A model generated the notes under the pieces. That model did no database searches. It was not told where the DNA came from and saw nothing but the letters and a program-made list of their open reading frames with translations. Source: Azolla caroliniana (taxonomy: Eukaryota > Polypodiophyta). From it: DNA of 64,000 bases. The position numbers and the translations under genes were made by a program. Position 1 is the stretch's first letter. Each line of letters opens with the position of its first letter. The stretch covers positions 12,400,001 to 12,464,000 of the forward strand of contig JBHGNT010000009.1 of NCBI GenBank assembly GCA_043228905.1, read 5' to 3'. Positions 11,970-24,200 of the stretch are shown here, one piece after another.

Positions 11970-12040
11970 ACTTGGTTGAGTGGTAAGTATATTGCATCCT
12001 ATCTTGGAGGTGCAAGGTTTAAGCCTTGCTCATATCCCTT
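11970..12040 (+). other. tRNA-like (Pol III promoter-like) module, antisense to LTR
   Basis: Box A TGGTTGAGTGG at 11973 and box-B-like GGTTTAAGCC at 12016, start to start 43 bases. The same spacing occurs in the LTRs at 31899-32550 and 46822-47893. It lacks a full cloverleaf, so it is not a tRNA gene. Likely of SINE or tRNA origin. Confidence 0.6.
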
Positions 12041-12077
12041 TTAAAACACAAAATACTACTAGGCTTTTGGTTTTGTA

Positions 12078-12437
12078 TTTACATCGAAAATCTTCAAAAC
12101 ACCATGCACCACAATCAATAGACCGATCCGTCTATTCGGTCCCGACTAGTTCAATCCAATCCCGGTTGCCGTCTCGCTGGCCCCATCCTATCACCATCTA
12201 GTTTCGGTCGGCCAAACCCTTTACAAGTAGTTAGGCCACACCCATTTATCCAATTAGTTTACATCGAAAATCTTCAAAACACCATGCACCACAATCAACC
12301 GACCGATCCGTCTATTCGGTCCCGACTAGTTCAATCCAATCCCGATTGCCGTCTCGTTGGCCCCATCCAATCGCCGTCTAGTTTTAGTCGGCCAAACCCT
12401 TTACAAGTAGTTAGGCCACACCCATTTATCTGATTAA
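12078..12437. repeat. 180-bp tandem duplication in the Gypsy-1 LTR
   Basis: Units 12078-12257 and 12258-12437 are closely similar. The related LTR at 46822-47893 has only one unit, so the duplication is private to this copy. Confidence 0.9.
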
Positions 12438-12800
12438 TTTACCTCAAGTCACCTTGAACATTCTATGATCCACTCATAGACACAAAGCAATAGATTTTGG
12501 CGCTGCTTATATACTCTTGGATACTTATTTGTTCTATCTATGTGGGATATCTCGTAGTTTTGTTTTTTCTTTTCTTCTTCGCAAACTTCATACCCACATA
12601 ACTTGTCATTTAGTTGTCTGTTTCTTATGTGGTAAAGTGTATTCAAAAGTTCTTGAAGACCTCCATCTTTTGTACCAAGATATTAAACTAGTATAAAATA
12701 GTATCTTCACTATTATTGTTTTATGTTGTGTGTGAAGAACCACACTCGATTTTGTACATTCCATTCAATTTTCCCACCATTGGCAAAAATCTTTACGACA

Positions 12801-12840
12801 TCCACCCCCACCAAACTGCACGTCCTCTAGTACGTGCCAA
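12801..12840 (-). other. Gypsy-1 polypurine tract and conserved terminal block
   Basis: Just inside the LTR, on the element strand, an ACGTGCAGTTTGGTGGGGGTGGA-like run. The same ~38-bp block borders the 3' LTRs of Gypsy-4 (35368-35405) and the gag-only Gypsy-6 (60070-60108), marking them as relatives. Confidence 0.75.
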
Positions 12841-12889
12841 GAAGAGAGAGTGTGAGATTTCGGCTACAATGATCAATCAGATTCCTCCA

Positions 12890-13995
12890 CGTCCTCGTGT
12901 ACATAACTCAAGTTGGTGGGTTCCATCCTACTATCTTCATCGTCGAGGGGATTGAGGTGAGGATCCTCGTCTTGTCTTTTCTTGAAAATCTTTACTCTTT
13001 CTCTCGCAATGGGTATGGCCAACCTTGATCCATCTAGCTCCGCAAGGTGGTATGTGGCATTGTCGTTGGCACTTATGACTACATACGGTCCGAACCATCT
13101 TCTTGCAAACTATCTTATTGTGCTGTGTTGATTGTCAAGGTTGTTGTCGTAGACCAATACCCAATCTCCTTCTTCGATCTTCTTCGGACGCAGTCGATAC
13201 ATCTTGTCGAATCGAATTTTGTTCTTCACTCGGGCTGCCTCCATCATCTTTCGTGCTTTTTCTAGATCTTTAGATCTCCTTTCAAGTTGCCTTATCTGTG
13301 CCGCTAATACTTCTTCTCGGCTCATCTCGTTCTCCCATGGTATCGCTACCCATGAGGCGATCGTCCTTTCGATGGGCATTACCGGCTTTTGTCCATACAT
13401 AAGCTCCGTTCGCATATACCCCTGTCACTGAACTATGTGTAGTTCTGTCGGCCCACAAGGCATAGGGCAATAGTCGTGGCCAATTCTCGACTCGACCGTT
13501 GCATGCTCGTACGATGGTTTCACTATTGTTCCATGCCCTTGCTTGATCTTCCCATTCACTTCTGAATTGTAGGGAGTCGTGAGGGAGAGCTTCACGCCTA
13601 GTCGTTCGAAGAGCTCCATTGCTTCACGTGCATCCAACTCCCCTCGATCGGCCACTATCTTTCCCACACATCCATATTGGCAGACAACCTCTTCGAGTAG
13701 AAATTTGCAAACTACTGATGTCGTCTTATTTGTCAAGGCCCGTCCTTCTACTTTATTTGTCAAGTCTTCTCTTGCTAGAGCTAAGTACTTCATTGGTCCC
13801 ACTCCCATTGGCATCGAGACCAGATCCACCATCCATTTGAAGTGTATGGTGAGCGGGTATGTCGATCGTTGCTCATCACGATGACGTATATTCAAATGTA
13901 CTTGGCAAGTTTCGCATGTAGACACAAAATGGAGTGCATCTTTGTACATGCTTGGCCACCAGTACTTCTCCTTCAACTTTTCGAGTCGACCAATG
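12890..13995 (-). pseudogene. pol: Gypsy-1 integrase C-terminal part
   Basis: Minus-strand reading begins in the integrase zinc region (EKYWWP followed by a C-x2-C pair, 13900-13990), passes the core (13450-13880; first Asp in WMVDLVSM, second Asp weakly kept in VADRGE) and ends in the tail with PVMPIER and WVLVYDN (13110-13415). Frameshifts near 13420 and 13110. RT, protease and gag are missing beyond 14000. Confidence 0.8.
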
Positions 13996-14038
13996 CGAGT
14001 ACAATATGTTAAACAGAGCCACTCCCGTAGTCCGCAGG

Positions 14039-17000
14039 ATGGACACACAACGTCAACCGCACCAGGCTGAACAAAGGAGGCAAGAAGACCGACCTCGGTA
14101 TAAGGATTGAAACCCGCGGGAGCACCGGTACAACCGGAATCGCTGGAATCACAACGATTCCGAGGAGGACGACCCAGAGGACGAGGATTATCGTGGACAG
14201 CCGAGTTACGCCAAAGGGGGTCGGCGCTACGAGAATCAACGGTCGACAAACAAACGGGGCGGCTTGAATGGCTATCGGGGTAAGCCACAACAATATAGGG
14301 ATCACCGGCGTTACGACGAAAGCTCGGGGGATGAGTGGCACCAGGAACAACGACAGGACCAACAACAGCCACCGCGTACGTTCCGACAAACGAGGCCGGA
14401 CCACGAAGAGCAAGTAGCACCCGGAGAGCGGCACACACCACCTAGAGCCGAGAAGGGAGAATCAAGCATCCATTGTTTTATTTGTCAACAACCCAGACAT
14501 TATGCCACGCAATGCCCAGCACGCAAGGGAAAGGGGCCCGCTGCCAATACGATTACAGCGGAGGTGCAACAAGTCACGACACGCCATCAAACAAAAACGA
14601 CGGATTGCGCAAGAAGAGGTACGCCGACAAGCCCAAGCGTGGGTGGAAAAAGAAAACGCGACCAATACGGAACGTATGCGGCAGGAGTTCGCATGCACAA
14701 TGGAGCGAACAGAGAACGAAATACCGGGTCCGGACCCCATTTGGTAGGTGTTAGCAGGTTGTGAAATAACGTTAACCATGGAAAAACTACTACAAGTAGT
14801 TCCACGTTTCCGCCAGACCATGGAAGCACAGGTGGTGGGCATACCCGGGGCAAGTGTTGCCACAAACCTGACAGACGTCAGCGATGGACCACCGGTGGTG
14901 GATCAACACAACCCGACTATTATAGTAATATTGCCCGGACAGGAAGTTCCTGGATGCGTAATTGACGGCGGCTCAGGCGTCAATGTAATTAGCGCGAAAA
15001 CTTGTGAGCAGTTAGGCATTTCCGAATGGGAGGCGTGTCCATTCTCGCTCCGCATGGCAGATACCAGCTCAGTGCGACCGTTGGGGTTAATTCGCAAAAT
15101 AGGCATCATCGTGGGCGGACACCGCTTCGACATCTCGGCGGTCATCCTCGCTTTGGACGCCCCAGGAGCGTACCCAGTACTTTTGGGCAGACCATGGCTT
15201 CGGACAACAAATATCAAGCAGAGCTGGCAACACGAGTGTATCAATTTTCGGCATGGACGAACCAAGGTTCGCGTACCTACGGAAGGTAGCACGCCACAAC
15301 CTAAAGGTATAACACCGTTATACGCGGAGGACATAAATATGCTGGTTGGGGTGGAGTATGCAGAATTGGAGGCGTATCTCGATGAACACCCTCGGATTAT
15401 TCCACTGTTCGAAATAGATGTCATCGCAACCGCGGCAGAATATGCCACGGCCACTGTTCCCCACGATGAGCCTTACGAACCAAAAGCAGAGTCCATATTG
15501 GAAATCAGTAGAGCACGAGTGGCATTCGAAAGGGAAATGGAGATTTCACGACGAGTCACCGCTTCCGCTCTCAAAGAAGTAAATGTGGGTATGGAATCGG
15601 AGCCCCGGTTCCTCTCCATCGCAAAGGAATTAAGGCCGGACCAGAGAATCACGATGATAGCACTACTCACGGAATATAAAGATGTGTTCGCTTGGGCTCA
15701 CGAGGACATGAAGGGGTTAGATCCCAAGTTCTATCAGCATAAGATCAATTTAGCAACTGACGCGAAACCCATCCAGCAGCGCCGCTACTGCATGAACCCC
15801 AATTACGCGACCTGCGTGAAAGAAGAAATTGACAAGCTCCTGAAGGCGGGGTTCATACGACTAGTTAAACAAGCGACATGGCTAAGCCCGATAGTGGTCG
15901 TCCCAAAGAAAAATGGCAAAATACGGGTATGCGTAGATTACCGAAAATTAAACGTCGTAACCATTACAGATGCATTTCCCTTACCCTTCACCGATAGCGT
16001 GTTGGACGCTGTCGCAGGCCATGAGATGTACAATTTCTTAGATGGCTTCAGTGGCTATAACCAGGTACGCATGCACCCCGAGGACCAGGAGAAGACGGCG
16101 TTTGTCACGGACTGGGGAGTATATGTGGCAGTCATCATGATGTTCGGGCTAAAGACAACGCCGGCAACATTTCAATGAACGATTACGGAGATCTTTGGGG
16201 AATACATTCCGGCGTTCATGCAAGTTTTTCTAGATGACTTTGCAGTATATGGGAAAACAATAGATCATTTTACGCACTTACGACTGTGCCTGGAACGTTG
16301 CCACACCGCACGCTTAAGCCTGAATCCCGCGAAATGTGCCTTCGGCATGACTAGCGGGACTCTCCTAGGCCACATAGTCAGCAAAGAGGGAATAGCAGTC
16401 GACCCAAACAAGATGTCCGCGATTACGCAAGCCAAAACTCCGACAAACGCCAAATCACTTAGCCAGTTTTTAGGACAAATACGGTGGCATAGTCGGATGA
16501 TACGGTACTTGGCGGACTTCGCCACGTCGCTACACGCTGCCGTACATCAGACTCCTTTCCAATGGACTGTAACGGAGGATAAGGCCTATGAGGCACTTAA
16601 GATAATGCTCACACAGGCTCCCGTCGTACAACCACCAATTTGGGCGAAGCCATTCCACGTGTTCGTCGACGCCTTGGACATAGCAATAGGAAGCGCACTA
16701 ATGCAGCTCACCGAACCAAACTGGTACAGGCCAGTATACTACACGAGTTGTAAATTGTCAGCAGCAGAGCGTAACTATTCCACAACAGAGCGGGAGGCGG
16801 TAGGGATGATTTATAACATCAATAAATTCCGAGACTATTTATTAGGAAGGAAATTCACGTTCCACGTGGATCATTCAGCATTATTGTATTTGGTGGAGAA
16901 ACAAGCCCTGATAGGGAAATTGGCACGGTGGATGTTGCTGCTCCAGGAATTCGATTTCGTAATTCAGCACCGACCAGGGACGCAACATGCAATGACGGAT

Positions 17001-18455
17001 TTTTTGAGTAGACTTGAGAATGGAGAAATAGTACAGAAAGATGACGACGATTTTCCGGACGCCGACATCCTGCGAGTAGCGACACTTGCGGAAAAAACGG
17101 AATCCACCTTTCCGGACCAATGGCTTATGGCAATGACGTACTTTTTAACTACAGGATTGCCTCCACCACAATTACGCACGGACGAGAAGAAACAACTAGC
17201 CGTCTGAAGCCGTCACTTCTGCCTCGTCGAAGGTGTTTTATATCACAAAGGAAGTGACGGCATTTGGCGACGTGGGGTCCGTCAGGATGAGAAGGAAGTA
17301 GTTTTACGGGAGGCACACTACGGCATGGCAGGCGGCCATTACGCAGGTGACGTGACAGCCCGGAAAGTATGGCAGGCGGGCTTATGGTGGCCAACAACGC
17401 AGAAGGATGCATCCAATAATTGTAGGAAGTGTGATTTGTGTCAACGAATGGGTCAGCCCGCGGAGGACACAAGGATGCCACACCAGCCCGTATTACTGCT
17501 AGACCCCTTCCAAAAGTGGGGATTGGATTTTGTAGGGCCCTTCACACCAGCGGCGGCCCGTACGGGCAATAAATACATATTGGTAGCAACGGATTACTGC
17601 ACCAAATGGGTAGAAGCAAAGGCACTACGTGAAAATACAACAGTCGTCACAGCCAGATTCCTTTACGAGCACATCTAGTGCCGGTTCGGCTGTCTGATTG
17701 AGCTCATCAATGACCAGGGGAGTCACTTTCTCAATACGGTGGTTCGGGAACTAACACATCATTACGTCGTAGTCCACAAGAAGAGCACGACATATTATCC
17801 GCAGGCGAATGGATTAGCAGAATCCACGAACAAGACATTACAGACCATTTTGAAGAAAACCGTCAATGAAAATAGAACGGACTGGGATACCAAACTACAG
17901 AGTGCGTTATGGGCGTATAGAACTAGTTACAAAACAAGCATACAGTCAACACCGTTCTGACTAGCGTTTGGACTGGAGGTTGTGATGCCGATCGAATTTT
18001 AGGTACCTAGTTTGCGCATTCAGGTACGGAACCGATTATCAGAAACCAAGTCGGAGGAGGTACGGCTCTACCAGCTCCTCGAACTAGGGGAAAAACGCGT
18101 CCATAGCATGGCTGTGTTGGAACAGGAACAATGACGGCGTCAAGCGTTTGTGGATTGACATCGGAATGCAAGGGAAAAGGAGTTCGTCGTGGACCGAGCG
18201 GTGCTAGTTTTTCAAACGCGCATGGGCCATATGCCGGGGAAGTTACGTTTCCGCTGGACTAGCCCATACTGGATAATTGGAGCGGAACAAGGCACGTTCC
18301 AACTAGGAACGCTGGCTGGAGAAGTAGTACGGCAAAAGGTGAATGGGTTTCGGCTCAAACCTTACCTGGGTCCTACGCCACCTAACCCATTCACCGTCAA
18401 ACGGGACAGAGCCGGAGAACGTAAAATGGACAACCCCATTTGTACTATAATGTAA
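14039..18455 (+). pseudogene. gag-pol: Gypsy-2 gag-pol, stops by C-to-T decay
   Basis: Gag zinc knuckle CFICQQPRHYATQC (14479-14520), protease IDGGSGVNVIS (about 14960), RT (15700-16260, FLDD at 16228), RNase H (to about 16990), integrase zinc region (17310-17450) and core (WGLDFVGPF at 17515). From 14595 to 18455 everything lies in one frame; the only frameshift I see is in the A-run near 14590. In-frame stops are TGA 14108, TAG 14745, TGA 16176, TGA 17205, TAG 17676, TGA 17958, TAG 18000, TGA 18132 and TGA 18156. Each is one C-to-T step from CGA or CAG. There is no TAA. The pattern fits deamination of methylated cytosine in a silenced copy. Confidence 0.9.
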
Positions 18456-18587
18456 AAATAGGTTGTAAATAACCGTTACGAAAAAAAAAGAAGAAAAAAA
18501 CAAAAGAAAAAAAGAAAAAAAAGAAGATAGCGACTATTAAAACGACTGCATGCACAAACTCCTAGTTCAAGAACACGCGGCACCACG
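18456..18587 (+). other. Spacer with A-rich purine tract
   Basis: No coding. 18480-18530 is almost pure A/G and resembles an internal polypurine tract between pol and the accessory frame. Such a tract may allow a second plus-strand start; that is inference. Confidence 0.5.
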
Positions 18588-19019
18588 ATGGCTCACCGCC
18601 CAATGAACCCTAAGCCACAAAAAGAAGGAAACAGAACATTTTCTGCACAAAGCAGAAACCCATCTTCTAGCTATCAGCGCTCCCATCGCTCCTCCTCCTC
18701 ACCTTCTTCCCCATCCTATCTCTGAGCTCCAACTCACTACAACTACCCGTCTCCTCTCCACGAACCTACTCTGGCGATGCCGATCTTCATCTCTATTGCC
18801 CTACGCCGATGGCTCGTGGAGAAACGCCTGGATGGTTACATCTGGGTCGCAGAAGCACCTCCGCACCCGGACGCCATGGACATCGCCATGAAGCTTAACA
18901 TCGACACGGTCACCAACTCTTCCATCCGGAAGAAGTTGGACCTATCCTCACTAGGTGAAAGACATTTCGAAATACCTCCTGCAGAGGCGCTGCAACGGTA
19001 TTTTGGGCCATATTCCTCC
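18588..19019 (+). pseudogene. Gypsy-2 accessory ORF A, N-terminal part
   Basis: ATG at 18588 opens a frame with a Ser-rich start, one TGA at 18723 (CGA-to-TGA type), then a well-behaved domain from 18777 (MPIFISIALRRWLVEKRL). It is cut at codon boundary 19019 by Gypsy-3; removing Gypsy-3 and one CCTCC copy lets the frame continue at 26108 without a shift. I recognise no family. No signal peptide or membrane span, so an envelope role is not supported. Confidence 0.72.
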
Positions 19020-19493
19020 TGTTATGTACACATAACGTTGGTGAGGGTAGGTCACTAATATTTACATTAGTGAAGGGTATTTTCACTATTATTAAAAAGG
19101 GGACTAATGATTGGATAGAATGAATGATATGTGCATGCACTATCATGATTTAGACAACCAATGAATAGAGAGCCTTTTAGAAAGGCACATCTATTCAAGG
19201 GGCCTAGGAAAAGGTATAAATATGAGGCTTAGCTACCCTCATAGACATCATCACGTCGGAAGGCTGCTGTCGTAGACACCGGTGGTGCGGGCTAGGCTTT
19301 CGTCTCAACGATCGTGTTTATCTCTTCCAAGGTATTAGTCATCCTAATATCCGGCGGTATGGGACGTCGGTGGTAGGTTGGCTATGTCTAGATCATAGCT
19401 CGGGGGTGGTCGGGTGGAACGGGTTCTTCTATCCAATCTATTTTCTTCCTTTTTACTTGATTTGGTCTATTGATTAGTAATAGACTCTTAACA
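19020..19493 (+). repeat. Gypsy-3 5' LTR (474 bp)
   Basis: TGTTATGTAC to CTCTTAACA, with TGTTA/TAACA termini. TATA-like TATAAATAT at 19215, about 195 bp into the LTR. Confidence 0.97.
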
Positions 19494-19494
19494 G

Positions 19495-19506
19495 TGGTAT
19501 CAGAGC
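19495..19506 (+). other. Gypsy-3 primer binding site
   Basis: TGGTATCAGAGC, initiator tRNA-Met type, one base after the LTR. Confidence 0.95.
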
Positions 19507-19740
19507 TTTTACTAACAATTTTTTTGTTGTTTTGATGTTTTTTGCGTGTGAGCGAGGGGGATCTAACAAGGCTCGTCATGCTCTTCTCAGGATCAAAACA
19601 ACACTCTAAACCCGGTATTCTTCTTTTTTGATCTCTTCTCTTTTTCTATTATGCGTTCTTTATGGTCGAATCAAATTGGTATTACGTTTTATTCTCTTTC
19701 TTTCTACCTCCTACTACGCTACGATTTTACTTATTATTAT

Positions 19741-19920
19741 GCATTGGGCCGAGCGTGTTTGCACTAATCGCACACGCTCAACTCATGGCCTTTTGCATAT
19801 TGCGATATATATCCCACTCTCTCCTCTCTTGAACTCTTACGATAATAATTATTCTTGTGCATTGGGTCGAGCGTGTTTGCTCTAATCGCACACGCTTATC
19901 TCATGGCCGTTTTGCATATG
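19741..19920 (+). repeat. Leader direct repeat, two ~60-bp copies
   Basis: GCATTGGGCCGAGCGTGTTTGC-type block at 19741 and again at 19859, 118 bp apart. In the untranslated leader of Gypsy-3. Confidence 0.85.
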
Positions 19921-19932
19921 ATGTTGAGTATA

Positions 19933-20266
19933 CCACTCTTCCCCTCTATTGAGCCATCACTTGGCCGATTCTAAGGGATGATGTGGCCTTGACGAGGTGT
20001 ATGTTGCCTACCTATGCCACTCTACTCTCTATTAAGCCATCAATTGGCCGATTCTATGGGATGTTGTGGCCTTGACAAGGTATATGTAGCTTACATATGC
20101 CACTTTCCTTTTTAATTAGCCATCAATTGGCCGATTCTAAGGGATGATGTGGCCTTGACGAGGTATATGTCACTTACCTATGCCACTTTCCTCTTTAATT
20201 AGCCATTACTTGGCCGATTCTAGGGATATGTGGTGGTCTTGAGGAGGTGCATGTCAACTACCCTAG
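19933..20266 (+). repeat. Leader tandem array, four ~84-bp units
   Basis: Units start at about 19933, 20017, 20100 and 20183, each with TTGGCCGATTCTA and a GTGGCCTTGA-type core. Noncoding. Confidence 0.88.
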
Positions 20267-21249
20267 GGTTTCGTATCTTAGGGCATGTTTGATTCCATAC
20301 ACCTAATTGTTGATTATTCTAATTAAATCTTAATTTCATAAGTATTGTTTCACTTATATGATTTTCTAGTAATTATTATTTACCCGCCCACAATTAACTC
20401 TCCTTTTTCCACTTCCTTTTCATGTATAAAGTATTTACATCGTTTATTTTAATGTAACCTTTACGTGTAGACTATTTTTTTCGTATGGAGTGGCTTGTTG
20501 AACGATTTTTTTTCAACGGGTCATCTAGGTTTAACTCTTATCATCAAGCCTTAGAAAACGAGTAAAACCATATGAGTTCCCTTATTGATGTTTTACTCAT
20601 GGATTTGAGTATTACATCTTTGCGCACAACACCGTCATCACTTGTATCAATTTGTGGCTTATGTCACAATTGTGCAAGTTATAACAATCATATTGGGATG
20701 TATATGTGCATACCTTGCACTTCCCATTTATTTGTGACATTGTTTTCTTCGTAGGTAACACATGGGTTCTTTTTTTTTTTTACCCTTGTTTTCGTCACTA
20801 CTTAACTCTTATGAGTAGTGCCTTATTTTAGCATTTTATCATCACGTTTGCTTATTGCTCGCAAGACTAGAATATTACTTGTGAGTGCACTTGTTTTTTC
20901 ACGTAATACACTTTCTCGACCATATAATACATGATGGGTTGGCATTAATATAAGGCTATCTAGGAAATTTCATTGATGTAAGAACCATGGTTGAGCCTCA
21001 GGGAGCCGCCATGATTACTCAAGATAGAGATCCGAGAAATACATCTTAGCTATGTTTTCCCCCATGGTTTTTAAAACACCATAGTGTTACCATAGTTATC
21101 GGATCTCGAATCACATCTCATATGTCTAGAGGGGTAAAGACATGAGATACTTTCTTGGATAAAGTTCTTTCAATCAAAATTTCAAGCATTCATTTTGCTT
21201 GTGTATTTTCTGAACCTCCTTATTTTATTGCATACCCACAGCGTGCATC
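20267..21249 (+). other. Gypsy-3 leader, remainder
   Basis: About 1 kb between the repeats and gag with no convincing coding sequence. Total leader is about 1.75 kb, long for a chromovirus. Likely holds packaging signals, not identifiable by eye. Confidence 0.6.
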
Positions 21250-24200
21250 ATGGAACAAGTTTTGAACGCAGTTGGAATGATCTCTCCAAATGAGACCTCT
21301 CAACCCCAATCCGCATCTCGCACACAAGCTGAGATCACTATTGAGCAATTGCTCACTACTACCTTGAATCAATTGGCCGAAATGAGACAGGCCAATATGG
21401 CATTGGAAAAGAAATTCCAAGAATTAACTATTGAATCACGCCTTTCAAGGGAGATAAGAAAGAAAGAACCGAGGAGGCCATTAGCACTTGGCTTGGTCGT
21501 TGGGAGTCTCACTTTGAGCTTCATCCCAAGCCCGATGCAGTAAAAATTGGTTATGTCGGTCGTGAGTTAGGTGGCCGAGCTGCTGCTTGGTGGCGTGGCC
21601 TAAGGACCGCAAAAAACTTACCCACAACTTGGGAAGGTTTCGTTGATGTTTTTAAGAAACAATTCTTGCAGCCACCTTCTCAAACCGAACAAGCGCAACA
21701 CTTGCTCACATTGTCTAGTAAGCCATTTACCTCTCTCGAGGATTATGTGCATCACGCTCGGACCCAGATCCAAAAATCGGGACTTACGGGTGAGAAATGG
21801 TTTGTCGCTTGTTTTTTGAATGGTATTCCCAATAGGGATTATCATTGGATTGTCCATGACAAGGACCCCACAACTTTCGAGGAAGCCATCAACATTGTGC
21901 TGCGATACCATAGGACTTCCAAGAAAGACCACAATAAACCTGAGTTCGCCAAAACTCCGAATGTCAAGTTCATTGGGAAACGTAAGCAATCCAGTGACAC
22001 TCTTGACCGCGACTCAAAGAAACCGAACCTCTTCTGTGCATATTGCAAGAAGCGGGGCCACACAAAGGATACCTGTCGTCGTCTTGAGAGGAAGTCAATG
22101 AACACCCCTCCTCAAGACAAATCTACGAGTCACACAGGTGAGTCTTTTGATATTGTTGAAGTTCATACCAATCACTTAAGTTTATGTGAATGCACTTTTC
22201 CTTCACATTTACTTGGACCTAATGATTTACTCCGAGCAGTCGGATATATCAATGGAACACAAGCACATTTCTTGTTTGATTCCGGTAGTTCTCACAATTT
22301 TCTTAATGATCACTTTGTGCAGCAAATGGAGCTCCACATAAACGCAAGTGATCATATCTATCAAGTTCACATGGCAAATGGAAACGTTCAATACATCAGT
22401 GGCATTGTTTGTCAACTGCCAATTCAAATAGATACTTATTTGGAGAAGCTTGACTTTCATGTTATGAAATTACAATCCGCAGATGTCATTTTAGGATATC
22501 CTTGGTTTTTTAATAAAAACCCTTCTTTGTCCATTGATTGGGTTAATCACTCAATCACATTTGAACTTAATAATTGTAAACATTTTATTCAATGTTCCAA
22601 ACTTCCTTCTCATTCACTTGTGTCTTCTAAATCTTTAAGTGAGTATTCTAGTTCATTAATTTATTCGTGTGTAATTGATCCTGCGGTTCAATTTTATTAT
22701 TTTAATATTGATGCCACACAATTACCACATTTTGAGCAACGATTACTCGACTCTATTTTAGAGGATTTTCAAGATGTGTTTCCTACTGAATTACCGCTTA
22801 CTTTACCACCTAAACGTAATGTGGACCATCAAATTGAACTCATCCCTGGGGCTGCTCCTGTGAGCATTCCACCTTACCAACTTAGTCGATTAGAAGAGGA
22901 TGAGATCGCTAAACAACTTAAGGAATACTTGAGTATGGGCCACATTAGGTATAGTAAGTCACCTTGGGGTGCGCCAGTTCTATTAGTCAAGAAGAAGGAA
23001 GGTTCGTGGCGAATGTGTATCAATTATCGCCGTTTGAATAAAATGACAATTAAGAATGCATATCCATTACCTCGTGCCGATGATTTGATTGATCGTTTGC
23101 ACGGGGCTCGATATTTTACGAAAATTGACTTACAAACTGGTTATCATCAGATTCGCATCGCCGAGGATGATATTCCTAAAACCGCTTTTCGTACGCGCTA
23201 TGGCCATTATGAGTTTTTAGTCATGCCATTTGGGTTGACTAATGCTCCAGCCACATTCCAACAAGCGATGAATGATGTTTTCCGAGATCAACTCGGTGAT
23301 TTTGTTGTCGTCTTCTTGGATGATATTTTGATATATAGCCGTACCTTGCAAGATCATGTTCAACATGTTCGATTTGTTTTGCGAAAGTTGCGTGACAACT
23401 CTTTCTATGCAAAACATTCAAAATGTGACTTCTTCCAAAAATCTATTGTGTACCTAGGTCATTTAATTACAGAAAATGGCGTTGAAATTGAACCTTCTCG
23501 TATTGAAAAGGTTAAACTTTGGCCCATTCCTCGTAATATTCGTGAACTTAGATCATTCTTAGGGTTTGTTGGATTTTTACGAAAATCAATTCGTAACTAT
23601 TCCAAATTGACTACGCCATTAACTGACCTTTTAAAAGGTCATCCACGTAAGTCTGTCAAACCAATTTCATGGAATGAACAACTTGACAAATCATTTGAGA
23701 CACTCAAGGAGCATGTGTGTCAGGCTCCCACTCTTCTATTACCAGACCCTTCTAAGCCTTTCTCAATTGAAACCGATGCTAGTGATTATGCTATTGGTGC
23801 CGTTCTTTATCAAGGTGGTCACCCTATTGCTTTTGAAAGTAAGAAGCTTGATGCTGCTCAATCTCGGTATTTGGTTCAAGAGAAAGAGTTGTTTGCGGTG
23901 ATACACGCACTTAAAACATGGAGGCACTATCTCTATGGAAATAAATTTGTGGTTACAACAAACCATCAATCATTAAAGTATTTTGTGACTAGCCCGATCT
24001 TGTAGGTCGTAAAGGCCGTTGGGCTGACCTTATGCAAGATTTTGATTTTTCCATACGATATCGCAAGGGTTCTATGAACACCGTTGCTGATGCTCTTAGT
24101 CGCATTAAAGAAGTTAACATGCTTAGCTTCACGGAAATAAAATCTGATCTTTTAGATCACCTTCGAGGGAAATACCTTGATGACAGTTATTTCTCAAAAT

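Larger units (their letters stand above)
11540..12800 (-). repeat. Gypsy-1 3' LTR (1261 bp)
   Basis: Ends are near-perfect inverted repeats TGTCGTGAAG/CTTTACGACA. Roughly 88-90% similar by eye to the LTR at 46822-47893, but longer because of a 180-bp tandem duplication. Carries an antisense tRNA-like module. Confidence 0.9.
11540..14000 (-). mobile_element. Gypsy-1: 3' end (integrase tail and LTR)
   Basis: A minus-strand Gypsy 3' LTR (11540-12800) preceded on its own strand by a polypurine tract and integrase sequence. It breaks off near 14000, where Gypsy-2 (+) begins; both are truncated at that joint. It lies in Copia-3 at the gag-protease boundary. Confidence 0.82.

Noticed and set aside
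11970-12040. True tRNA gene
   Set aside because: Box A and B are present but no acceptor or anticodon stem pairing could be drawn; described as tRNA-like instead.
18777-19058. Stand-alone host gene
   Set aside because: The frame is broken by the Gypsy-3 LTR and resumes exactly at 26108; it belongs to Gypsy-2.
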